Shown: positions 1 to 5,480 of the stretch, one piece after another
Layout of the letters: every line of letters starts with the position of its first letter
Numbering within the stretch: position 1 is the first letter of the stretch
Assembly (NCBI GenBank): GCA_027009605.1
Contig: JALVCY010000628.1
Span: 1-7,162 of the forward strand
Reading direction: 5' to 3'
Source: Saprospiraceae bacterium
Lineage (GTDB): Bacteria; Bacteroidota; Bacteroidia; Chitinophagales; Saprospiraceae
Length of the DNA stretch: 7,162 nt
The notes under the pieces: model-generated
What the model saw: only the letters and a program-made list of their open reading frames with translations
The model's database searches: none
Told to the model about the DNA's origin: nothing
Translations under genes and position numbers: made by a program

Positions 1-1
1 A

Positions 2-334
2 CGTGAAGGGTTTCAATGGGCGTTAGATAATTCTTGCTTATCTCATTTTGATCCTGATTTTCACAGTTCAAGAGAAGAATGGAAAGAAAAACTCCAAAAA
101 TCTCCAGTTCGCATACAATGGGATCCTGAACGTGATATTCATTTAGAAAAACTAGATTACAGATCAATTCAAATTGGACTCTCAGGTGAAGCTGTAACCA
201 AATATGTAAATGATTGGATTGTTTCCATCACAGATATCACTCCTCTTTGCAAGAAAATCCACTTACTTATTTCTAAAGATCTCCCAAAAGCACTCAAACA
301 CCTTCCTAAAGAAAGACTTTTCCCTTCAAGATGA
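2..334 (+). CDS. DUF4291 family protein, C-terminal part (5' end outside window)
   Basis: An open frame enters from the left edge and runs 110 codons to a TGA at 332-334; no start is inside the window. I recognise the translation as the C-terminal part of the DUF4291 family, from the blocks SCLSHFD, SPVRIQWDPERD, LDYRSIQIGLSGEAV and YVNDWIVSITDIT. Family members are usually around 190-200 residues, so a little under half is missing here. The molecular function of the family is not established, and no catalytic residues can be assigned. It is the only plus-strand gene in the window. Its last three codons overlap the 3' end of the convergent minus-strand gene by 9 bp (326-334). No repeat element separates the two genes, unlike the junctions to the right. 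Family assignment is fairly sure; any role is unknown. Confidence 0.85.
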   Translation, partial: REGFQWALDNSCLSHFDPDFHSSREEWKEKLQKSPVRIQWDPERDIHLEKLDYRSIQIGLSGEAVTKYVNDWIVSITDITPLCKKIHLLISKDLPKALKHLPKERLFPSR

Positions 335-751
335 AGTTTCTTTTTCCCAATATCGACAACTTAGAGGAATTAGATTCTCAATTTTTCGATGCTCCCCTTT
401 CCATCCTTTAGGTATTCTGCTTTCTAGTTCTTGCTCTTGATAGTATGATGCAAAGTATTTATTTCTAAAATCAACATATAGTTGTGGCTTATTTGCTTCC
501 AAATCATACTCATCCCCTATCTCAAACAAATTATTGTATGCAGATTGTAATTCCTCATATTTCAATCGAAACTTTTTCAGATAATTAAAGTATTCTGACT
601 CTAAACTTCCTAATTCAATATCAACATAGCCATTCCACCATACCCCAATCCAGTTCTCAACTGGAGCCATACAATAAAATGATTCCGAACCAAATTCTAC
701 ATAGGCAATTAACACTCCTGTTGTATCTCTATTTCTTAATTCCAATCTCAT
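326..751 (-). CDS. hypothetical protein, 141 aa (possible immunity-type protein)
   Basis: I do not recognise a family. The product is an acidic, aromatic-rich soluble protein with no signal peptide or membrane segment. Residues 1-50 look beta-rich (TGVLIAYVEF, WIGVWWNGYVDIEL), residues 50-80 look helical, and the tail carries a W/Y motif (GWKGEHRKIENLIPL, then RYWEKE). The ATG at 751 is preferred because a short upstream frame ending in AKIVN stops in a TAATG arrangement, sharing one base with this start. This suggests translational coupling to an upstream gene that is now missing. No Shine-Dalgarno sequence is visible, as is normal for Bacteroidota. Upstream lies only a half copy of the window's inverted-repeat element; downstream the gene overlaps the DUF4291 gene tail-to-tail. 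An immunity role is inferred from layout only. Confidence 0.7.
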   Translation of the reverse strand: MRLELRNRDTTGVLIAYVEFGSESFYCMAPVENWIGVWWNGYVDIELGSLESEYFNYLKKFRLKYEELQSAYNNLFEIGDEYDLEANKPQLYVDFRNKYFASYYQEQELESRIPKGWKGEHRKIENLIPLSCRYWEKETSS

Positions 752-775
752 TAGTTAACAATTTTTGCTGATCCA

Positions 776-848
776 ACAAGGCTTAACCAGTACATTTTGG
801 GTTTAATTTGGTAATAGCGATATTATTGGCAGATGTGCGTCAGCAGAG
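776..848. repeat. partial inverted-repeat element, copy A (outer part of right arm only)
   Basis: The segment from acaaggcttaaccag to gtgcgtcagcagag matches the outer right arm of the complete copies, for example copy E around 6989-7064 (aaggcttaaccag, then cattttgggttt, then gagattattgg, then gtgtgcg). The inner right arm, the centre and the whole left arm are absent. Left of 776 the sequence passes straight into the short coding-like tail ahead of the 141-aa gene. On its right side it stops about 28 bp before the stop codon of the 224-aa gene. Confidence 0.75.
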
Positions 849-876
849 AATCTGATCTTCAATCTTTGCAAGACCA

Positions 877-1551
877 TTATTCTTTCTTGTAAAAAAATTC
901 CTTTATCTCTTCTTGAAGCTCAGAACTCAAATCTAACAACAATGAATTGGAGTAATATATTCTAAAACCAACTTGCTTAGCAATATAACCGTAATAAATT
1001 TCACCTTCAGCAGGAGTAAAATTAGTCGAGATGCTTTTAATGGTCATTAAAGCAGCTTCTAATCTGAGAGAATTGATTTTTGCTCGATAAATATTATTAC
1101 CTTCACTGCCATAATCAATAGGTAGCCAAATGTCACTATAAGTACCAATCGTTATTAAATCAATAAAAAATTCACACCCAACTTCCAATATATCCTCATA
1201 CTCTTTTAGAGTTCCGTTTTCATATATTTCAGTTTTTCCATTCAATGTCAAAATGGAGTGCCTTTTCTCTTTATTGGCAAAAACATGATTTAATACATGC
1301 CCTTTAAGTTGATACAAATCTGTCAACTCAACATCAATATCAATATCAATATCAATTAAAGAATAACTTGTCAATTTAAATAACCTATACTCTTCAAGTA
1401 GTTTTAGGATTTCTAAAATTTTATCAAGCATATCGCTTACCACTGATAAATAATCATCAAAAGGAAGAGAGTCATAATGACCATATTCATCAGGAGAAAG
1501 CGCTCCAACCCTTATCTCCCAACCTGCATAAATATCTCTGAATATTTCCAT
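877..1551 (-). CDS. hypothetical protein, 224 aa (candidate orphan immunity protein)
   Basis: I do not recognise a family. The product is acidic and appears cytoplasmic, with no signal peptide or membrane segment. Residues 33-60 look helical (DYLSVVSDMLDKILEILKLL). Residues 66-73 form an Ile-Asp repeat encoded by four perfect hexamers. A charged C-terminal helix ends in EFFYKKE. The ATG at 1549-1551 is chosen because the stop codon of an upstream headless reading frame overlaps it by one base (TAATG), the usual arrangement of a translationally coupled pair. That upstream frame looks like the last 32 residues of a deleted protein, so this gene was probably the second gene of a two-gene operon. 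A toxin-immunity pair is the simplest reading, but this is inferred from position, not from a recognised domain. Confidence 0.75.
   Translation of the reverse strand: MEIFRDIYAGWEIRVGALSPDEYGHYDSLPFDDYLSVVSDMLDKILEILKLLEEYRLFKLTSYSLIDIDIDIDVELTDLYQLKGHVLNHVFANKEKRHSILTLNGKTEIYENGTLKEYEDILEVGCEFFIDLITIGTYSDIWLPIDYGSEGNNIYRAKINSLRLEAALMTIKSISTNFTPAEGEIYYGYIAKQVGFRIYYSNSLLLDLSSELQEEIKEFFYKKE
1333..1356 (-). repeat. in-frame hexanucleotide microrepeat (atcaat x4)
   Basis: Four perfect tandem copies of atcaat on the plus strand are read on the minus strand as (Ile-Asp)x4, residues 66-73 of the 224-aa protein. The unit is six bases, so gain or loss by slippage would add or remove two residues without breaking the frame. 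Confidence 0.9.
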
Positions 1552-1649
1552 TAGTAAATTTTTAAAATTGTTCCTTCAAGGTCAGTTATTATCAATTTAA
1601 ACCCAGGAATAGCATTCTTTGCTTTCTGCAATCTTACAGAAAAATCTAT
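1551..1649 (-). pseudogene. headless 3' coding remnant (32 codons), probable toxin tail
   Basis: On the minus strand the frame reads IDFSVRLQKAKNAIPGF, then KLIITDLEGTILKIY and a TAA whose last base is the A of the next gene's ATG. It has the composition of real protein: a basic amphipathic helix, then two strands split by a D-G turn. It has no start codon. Upstream it runs directly into the end of repeat copy B at about 1650; the frame can be followed some 12 codons into the repeat before a stop. I read it as the C-terminus of a gene whose 5' part was removed where the repeat now sits. The one-base overlap fits a former toxin gene coupled to its immunity gene. The toxin family is not recognisable from this tail. 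Confidence 0.6.
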
Positions 1650-1843
1650 CCCCCGCTGACACCACTTTTCCCACCACAATCTCGCTTATTAGGCCTTGCA
1701 GACCACAACGTCCAAAAAATAAAGGGGTTTAACCTTCACATTTCAAAACACCAAAACGGAATCAAGATGCAAGTTACAAAATATTTAGGATTTAACAGAT
1801 TAATCCCCTCGTTTTAATGGGTATAGAACTACAAGAACTTACG
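1650..1843. repeat. inverted-repeat element, copy B (right arm truncated or degenerate)
   Basis: The left end ccccgctgacacc and the left arm (aggccttgcagacc, then aacgtcc, then aaaggggtttaacc) correspond to copies C-E. The core motif aagttacaaaa is at 1771. The right arm begins with ttaatcccctcgttttaatgggtata, but similarity breaks down around 1825-1840, just before the stop codon of the NADAR gene. The roughly 70 bp of outer right arm present in other copies is missing or overwritten by coding sequence. The missing part matches what survives alone in copy A. The inner stem is GGGG-TTAA paired with TTAA-CCCC, different in sequence from the other copies but still complementary. Confidence 0.75.
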
Positions 1844-2803
1844 CTAGTGCTTATTTTGATTCAAAATATCTCTCACTTCCATTAAGGAAAATCCCAAAAG
1901 ATTTTCTCCTTTCCAATTCTTAGGATTTTCTACTCCTACATCATCTTGCTTCATTCCAATTCCCCATATTTTGTCAGATGGACTTGCCTCAACAATAATT
2001 GAATCTGCTGTTGATTTTAGATATTCCCCTAATTTATAATTTTGTGTAAACTTCAATAAATTACCTTCTAGGACGATAGTATATCTTTTTAGCTTCCATA
2101 CGTCTTCATTAAAATTTGATACTTGTCTTCCAACTCTTTTGGCTTCTTTTGGACTATTAGTGCCTAAAATAATTTTAAGCCTTTCTTTATCCCTAAACAA
2201 CCTAGCCTTTTCTGCCATCATCCATTGTTCTGTTGAACAATATACAATCCCGTCCTTTTTAAAGCTACAAGGCCACCATTGACTTAGACAGCTCTTCGTT
2301 ATTGTTCCGTCTTTACGTTGTTGATGCCCCCAAAAGAATAGAAAATCAGTTTTTTCCTTAATTGAATCAACAGAATACTTAGGCTTAGACCACCTGTTCT
2401 TTCTATTACTATTGTTCCAAGTTTGGAAAAACACTTCTTGCTCTTCTACTGTAGCTTCAACAAACCGCTCTCGATCTAATTCAAAAATATTCACTAAATC
2501 ATCAGATGTAGAATGCCAACCTTCGTTTATCCGATAAGCGATCTCCCCCATCCCCATATTCATTGCCATGCCGGATGGGTAAACATTAAGACTGGCTCCA
2601 TTACATACTAACATCAAGTCTTTTTCTTCAAGCCTTAACCTTAGTTTTCTCAGAGCATCAAAATAATTCTCACCAGTGAAGGATTCAGCTATGTCATTGC
2701 TTTCAAAGTTTAAAGAAACTGTATTGTCTTCTGTTTCAGATAGTACGCATCTGGCTTTCTTTTCTTCACCTTCGGAATCTTTATAAATTATTTCTCTCAC
2801 CAT
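1844..2803 (-). CDS. NADAR-domain protein with N-terminal extension (predicted ADP-ribosyl glycosidase)
   Basis: The 319-aa product has two parts. Residues about 1-130 form an N-terminal domain (YKDSEGEEKKARC, then CNGASLNVYPSGM, MGMGEIAY, DLVNIFELD) of a type I have seen attached to NADAR proteins but cannot assign a function. Residues about 152-316 are a NADAR (YbiA/RibX-like) domain: FFWGH at 156-160, LSQWWPCSF at 173-181, STEQWMMAEKARLF at 190-203, SPKEAKRVGRQV at 217-228, and SPSDKIWGIG plus NWKGENLLGFSLMEVR near the end. The conserved landmarks are present and the domain looks intact. NADAR enzymes are N-glycosidases; some act on riboflavin intermediates, and others remove ADP-ribose from guanine in DNA or RNA and serve as antitoxins to DarT-type toxins. 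The setting, directly downstream of a headless coding tail and flanked by repeats, favours the antitoxin or immunity role. Twelve bases separate the tail's stop from this ATG, and the leader is A-rich. Confidence 0.9.
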   Translation of the reverse strand: MVREIIYKDSEGEEKKARCVLSETEDNTVSLNFESNDIAESFTGENYFDALRKLRLRLEEKDLMLVCNGASLNVYPSGMAMNMGMGEIAYRINEGWHSTSDDLVNIFELDRERFVEATVEEQEVFFQTWNNSNRKNRWSKPKYSVDSIKEKTDFLFFWGHQQRKDGTITKSCLSQWWPCSFKKDGIVYCSTEQWMMAEKARLFRDKERLKIILGTNSPKEAKRVGRQVSNFNEDVWKLKRYTIVLEGNLLKFTQNYKLGEYLKSTADSIIVEASPSDKIWGIGMKQDDVGVENPKNWKGENLLGFSLMEVRDILNQNKH

Positions 2804-2815
2804 AGTTTTTATTTC

Positions 2816-2863
2816 TTAAGGAACATAGTTTGGGTTCGGAATAAAGTTTGCATCACTATATGC
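2816..2863 (-). pseudogene. short headless coding-like remnant (15 codons) ahead of the NADAR gene
   Basis: The minus-strand frame AYSDANFIPNPNYVP ends in TAA 12 nt before the NADAR start. Its Pro/Asn-rich end resembles the C-terminus of a larger protein, and it begins exactly at the left end of repeat copy C (ccccgct at 2863). Taken alone it is too short to be convincing. It is listed because the same arrangement recurs ahead of the other minus-strand genes. If real, it would be the end of the toxin that the NADAR protein once neutralised, plausibly an ADP-ribosyltransferase, but no motif shows that. Confidence 0.4.
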
Positions 2864-3183
2864 CCCGCTAGCACACCCCTTCCCCCACAAAAACCACCAT
2901 CTCCCTCGTCAAGCCTTGTAGGCCGCTACGTCCAAAAGTACAGGGTTTCAATCTGCCTGCGAACACAATCAGACTAGCCTTCATACCTTCATATTCAAAA
3001 TAACAAGATAAAATCAAGACACAAGTTACAAAACATTTCTGATTTGAAAGGCCAGTTTAACTACTTCTGCAGGTTGAAACCCTGCTTTTTGATGGGTATA
3101 AGCCTACAAGGCTTAACCGGCGAAGTTTGGGGTTTTTGATTGGGGGATGGCGAGATTATTGGTATGGTGTGCGGCAGCGGGGG
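2863..3183. repeat. inverted-repeat element, copy C (321 bp, complete)
   Basis: The ends are ccccgctagcacacc on the left and ggtatggtgtgcggcagcgggg on the right, which are imperfect inverted complements. The left arm holds caagccttgtaggcc, cgctacgtcc and cagggtttcaatctg. The right arm (from about 3068) holds gcaggttgaaaccctgc and gcctacaaggcttaacc, the related elements in inverted order. The centre contains aagttacaaaacatttc at 3023. No clear target-site duplication is visible at the edges. The right end is 12 bp from the stop codon of the 359-aa lipoprotein gene. This is the longest copy; the extra length lies in the centre (about 2957-3067). Confidence 0.85.
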
Positions 3184-3195
3184 TAAATTAGATTA

Positions 3196-4275
3196 CTAAG
3201 GATTATATAAATGGTCAATATGAAAATTGCTAAGAATATTTTCCTGAAACTTCTTTATTTCTGTAAAGAACAATGCAGTATCTTCAATTTTTATTAAACC
3301 AAAATTTACTAATTTGGCAGGGAAGTCATGGTAAAATGAAACGGATAGTGAAATAGTAGTGTCAATACAGGATGTGGCTGCATTTATGAGTTTTTCGTCT
3401 CCATCGCTATAGAGAACAGCCTGATAGAATAGATGGTTTTTTCCATTTATTTTTACCGGGTGATAACTTCTATTTTTATTGTTATGCACATAGGATACGT
3501 CAGTTGTTATTCTTTTGTCAAATTCTTTTTTGGAAGGTAAATAGGCAGGTCCTTCGGGAGATTTAAGGTCTAGGGTAGAATAATTAATGGCAACATCTTT
3601 AAATGTGGTGTCTCTAAATAGGATAGAATTAATTATACGGTTATTATATATCCTATATTCCGGATAAACAGCATTTAATACTATTTTTCTTCCAATGAAT
3701 TTGTTATTGAATTCTAGGCGATTCCTTGGAGGATAAGTCCTTTTTATTTGGTCTAATAATAGAAAAAGGCTGCCTGATAGTTTTTCTAACAAAACTCTTT
3801 TCTCTATTGGATGTTCGATAACAAGGTATAACAGGCTTGTTGAATCATTTCCAAGGGTGATGTAGTTTGGATAATCAGAAACAATGTTTATAAAGTCGGG
3901 TTCAATGTTCCGGGCGGGTTTATGGACATTAAGTCCATTTATCACGCTATCAATTGCTGCTTTTGTACCTATCAAGTGTGTAATTTTCAAGGTTTCTCGT
4001 AAGTCCTGTTCTTTTTTGTCTTTGCCTATTTTTTTAAATTCTAATCGAATTTCGGTTTTTTTATTTGTGAAATGCTCTTCAACCACATGGTAGCTTAGCG
4101 GTAAAGAATCAAAGGAGATTTGGATTCCCGAAACAGGGTTTTCAAATAAGACTTGTTCATCTGAACTTCTATCCGAAAATTTTTTAATAATTGCACTATC
4201 CGTTTTTTGGCAACTTAGAATCCCAAGTATGGCAAAAAAACCTAGAAATATTTTAAATAATATTATTTTTTGCAT
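3196..4275 (-). CDS. hypothetical lipoprotein, 359 aa (candidate envelope immunity protein)
   Basis: The N-terminus is a lipoprotein signal: K3, a hydrophobic stretch at residues 4-20 and the lipobox I-L-S-C with Cys22 as the predicted lipidated residue. The mature protein should be anchored to a membrane and face the periplasm or cell surface. I do not recognise a family for the rest, which looks like an alpha/beta protein without further membrane segments (for example EHPIEKRVLLEKLSGSLFLL near the middle, and CIDTTISLSVSFYHDFPAKL near the C-terminus). The length is typical of an intact protein. The ATG at 4275 is supported by the signal peptide starting immediately and by an A-rich leader. 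The gene lies alone between repeat copies C and D, with a broken coding remnant just upstream. An immunity role against an envelope-acting effector is inferred from that context only. Confidence 0.8.
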   Translation of the reverse strand: MQKIILFKIFLGFFAILGILSCQKTDSAIIKKFSDRSSDEQVLFENPVSGIQISFDSLPLSYHVVEEHFTNKKTEIRLEFKKIGKDKKEQDLRETLKITHLIGTKAAIDSVINGLNVHKPARNIEPDFINIVSDYPNYITLGNDSTSLLYLVIEHPIEKRVLLEKLSGSLFLLLDQIKRTYPPRNRLEFNNKFIGRKIVLNAVYPEYRIYNNRIINSILFRDTTFKDVAINYSTLDLKSPEGPAYLPSKKEFDKRITTDVSYVHNNKNRSYHPVKINGKNHLFYQAVLYSDGDEKLINAATSCIDTTISLSVSFYHDFPAKLVNFGLIKIEDTALFFTEIKKFQENILSNFHIDHLYNP

Positions 4276-4295
4276 TACTGATTTTGTTTCTGTTC

Positions 4296-4415
4296 TTAGT
4301 TAGATTGATTTCCCGAAAGGAAACGATGATTTGTTGCATTAATTATTTCGGAATGCAACTGTTTAGCTTGTTCTATTAGTGACCTAGTTCATCCCTTCTC
4401 GCCGCCAAGAAATTC
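4296..4415 (-). pseudogene. broken headless coding remnant with an in-frame TGA
   Basis: The minus-strand frame reads EFLGGEKG, then TGA at 4389-4391, then TRSLIEQAKQLHSEIINATN and HRFLSGNQSN before TAA at 4296-4298. The second part is helix-like and protein-like. A one-base change of the TGA to TGG would join it to the first part. The frame begins at the left end of repeat copy D and stops 20 nt before the ATG of the 359-aa lipoprotein gene. I read it as the decayed 3' end of a gene cut off by the repeat. A different frame across 4379-4415 (ending AARRDELGH) is also open, so the exact history is uncertain. An 8-bp inverted repeat (GTTGCATT at 4333-4340, AATGCAAC at 4352-4359) lies inside. 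Confidence 0.45.
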
Positions 4416-4701
4416 CCCGCTGGCACACCCCTTCTCCCCCAAAAAAACACCATCTCGCTCGTCAGGCCTTGTAGGCCGCTACGTCCAAAAGTGCAGGGTT
4501 TCAACCTGCCTTCGGATGCAATCAGACTGGCCTTCATATTCAAAATAACAAGACGGAATCAAGGCGTAAGTTACAAAACATTTCTGATTACGCAGGTTGA
4601 AGCCCTGCTTTTTGATTGGTGTAGGCCTGCAAGGCTTAACCGGCGAAGTTTGGATTTTTATTTGGGAGTTGTGAGATTATTGGTATGGTGTGTACCAGCG
4701 G
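4415..4701. repeat. inverted-repeat element, copy D (287 bp, complete)
   Basis: The left end is ccccgctggcacacc and the right end ggtatggtgtgtaccagcgg, again imperfect inverted complements. The inner arms are the clearest of all copies: gcagggtttcaacctgc at 4493-4509 pairs with gcaggttgaagccctgc at 4592-4608 (16 of 17). Outside them aggccttgtaggcc (left) faces gtaggcctgcaaggctt (right). The central aagttacaaaacatttc starts at 4568. The element sits between the remnant upstream of the 359-aa lipoprotein gene and a gene-free repeat mosaic. Confidence 0.88.
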
Positions 4702-4754
4702 AGAGATATGGCAGCCTTTTCTTGCTTTGCTCGCCGACTATAGCTTTGAACTAA

Positions 4755-4773
4755 TCCCGACAGTTGGTCAGGA
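4755..4773. repeat. imperfect stem-loop, first copy of a duplicated motif
   Basis: The sequence tcccgacagttggtcagga has a 7-bp stem with one mismatch. It is the degenerate partner of the perfect stem-loop at 5401-5419, and both copies are followed by acaa(a)ggccat. Confidence 0.55.
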
Positions 4774-4815
4774 CAAAGGCCATGGTGGCGCAAACTCGCT
4801 TCGCTCTTTGCTACA

Positions 4816-4835
4816 TAGCCAAATAAATTTGGCTA
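4816..4835. repeat. perfect short hairpin
   Basis: The 20 bp at 4816-4835 are tagccaaat, aa, atttggcta: a perfect palindromic stem around an AA centre. It follows the repeated cgcaaactcgcttcgct motif. The string atttggctact recurs at the extreme right end of the window (about 7151-7160), which may mark the start of another copy beyond the edge. There is no adjoining gene for which it would act as a terminator. Confidence 0.5.
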
Positions 4836-4991
4836 CTACCAACCGCCAAGCTCACCAAAGGAAAAACCTAAAATAAGGGAAAACCCGATTGCTAAGCCCG
4901 TCGAAGGAAAAATCCAAAACAAAAGGAACAATGCGGGATTGGTAAGCGAAAAATCACGGTAAGCCGTCAAGAGCCTACCAATAATTCCACC

Positions 4992-5107
4992 AAGCGAAAT
5001 CCACTCCGCCAAATATCATAGCCCCGAACTAAAGTTTGTAGAGCCTTGAGCTGGCCACTGAACCCATCTTTGCAGAGCATTCTACTTTCTATTGCCCGTG
5101 GCGCAAA
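4992..5107. repeat. 116-bp direct repeat, copy 1
   Basis: It runs from aagcgaaatccactccgcc to attgcccgtggcgcaaa. It matches 5251-5366 in the same orientation at a constant offset of 259 bp, with about 8 mismatches by eye (roughly 93% identity) and no gaps. Copy 1 runs straight into the REP-like palindrome at 5103. Confidence 0.9.
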
Positions 5108-5152
5108 ATCTCCGTAGGGACGCACGGCCGTGCGTCCCTACGAAGATTTTGC
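5103..5152. repeat. REP-like palindrome, 50 bp with one mismatch
   Basis: The central 30 bp (5113-5142), cgtagggacgcacgg followed by its exact reverse complement, form a perfect palindrome. After one mismatch (5112/5143) pairing resumes for nine more bases, gcaaaatct facing agattttgc. Motifs of the type gtagggacgcacgg...ccgtgcgtccctac resemble repetitive extragenic palindromes that elsewhere are mobilised by REP-associated tyrosine transposases; no such transposase is in this window. The palindrome begins inside the last few bases of direct repeat copy 1. Confidence 0.85.
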
Positions 5153-5250
5153 TATCATCGTGCTAAAACTTGGCGACATAATCCCTTGAAAATAAATGTC
5201 TTACATTATCCAAAAACGCATTTAATCCAATCAAAGACCTGATGTCCGCT

Positions 5251-5366
5251 AAGCAAAATCCACTCCGCCAAATATCATAGCCCTGAACTAAAGTTTGTAG
5301 AGCCTTGAGCTGGCCACTGAATCCATCTTTGTGGAGCATGCTACTTCCTATTGCCTGTGGCGCAAA
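5251..5366. repeat. 116-bp direct repeat, copy 2
   Basis: This is the partner of 4992-5107, from aagcaaaatccactccgcc to attgcctgtggcgcaaa. Instead of the palindrome that follows copy 1, it continues into ctcgcttcgctc, the motif also present at 4787-4806. That continuation probably represents the sequence before the palindrome was gained. Confidence 0.9.
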
Positions 5367-5400
5367 CTCGCTTCGCTCATTTGGTACATCTTGTGACTAA

Positions 5401-5419
5401 TCCCGACAGTTAGTCGGGA
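5401..5419. repeat. perfect stem-loop, second copy of the duplicated motif
   Basis: The sequence tcccgac, agtta, gtcggga has a 7-bp perfect stem and a 5-nt loop. The flanks (ctaa before, caaggccat after) are shared with 4751-4783, so the repeat unit is larger than the hairpin. Confidence 0.65.
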
Positions 5420-5480
5420 CAAGGCCATTAAGCGGCTTGCCCGCATAGCCACAGGTGGGCGTTTTGCCCCCTATCCGCAT

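Larger units (their letters stand above)
4702..5480. other. gene-free mosaic of short repeats and stem-loops
   Basis: No convincing coding frame exists in these 779 bp on either strand. The stretch is built from repeated pieces. Positions 4787-4806 and 5359-5378 are identical (ggcgcaaactcgcttcgctc). Positions 4751-4783 and 5397-5428 are near-identical and carry a tcccgac...gtcggga stem-loop. Positions 4854-4899 and 4903-4950 are a degenerate direct repeat. A 116-bp direct repeat pair and a REP-like palindrome are listed separately. A small hairpin gggc-gtttt-gccc lies at 5457-5469, just past the stop of the 187-aa lipoprotein gene, but has no U-tract on that strand. The region is richer in G+C than the neighbouring genes and looks like a landing zone for small non-autonomous repeats. 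Confidence 0.7.

Noticed and set aside
752..775. A further toxin tail ahead of the 141-aa gene as a separate feature
   Set aside because: Only about eight codons (VGSAKIVN) lie outside the repeat. The TAATG overlap is suggestive, but the stretch is too short to list as a gene remnant in its own right.
2863..3183. Target-site duplications flanking the complete repeat copies
   Set aside because: Comparing the bases outside copies C, D and E gives no matching short direct repeats, so insertion by ordinary transposition is not demonstrated.
3884..4093. Plus-strand open frame inside the 359-aa lipoprotein gene
   Set aside because: It is an antisense shadow of a well-supported coding region, with no independent signal. 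The same applies to 210-440, 5956-6150 and 6302-6508.
4491..4876. Plus-strand open frames of 87 and 63 codons across repeat copy D and the mosaic
   Set aside because: They lie in structured repeat sequence, have no conserved-looking composition and no partner in the other repeat copies.
4702..5480. A CRISPR array or an rRNA/tRNA gene in the gene-free stretch
   Set aside because: The repeats are few, of different sizes and irregularly spaced, and no tRNA-like cloverleaf or rRNA motif can be recognised.
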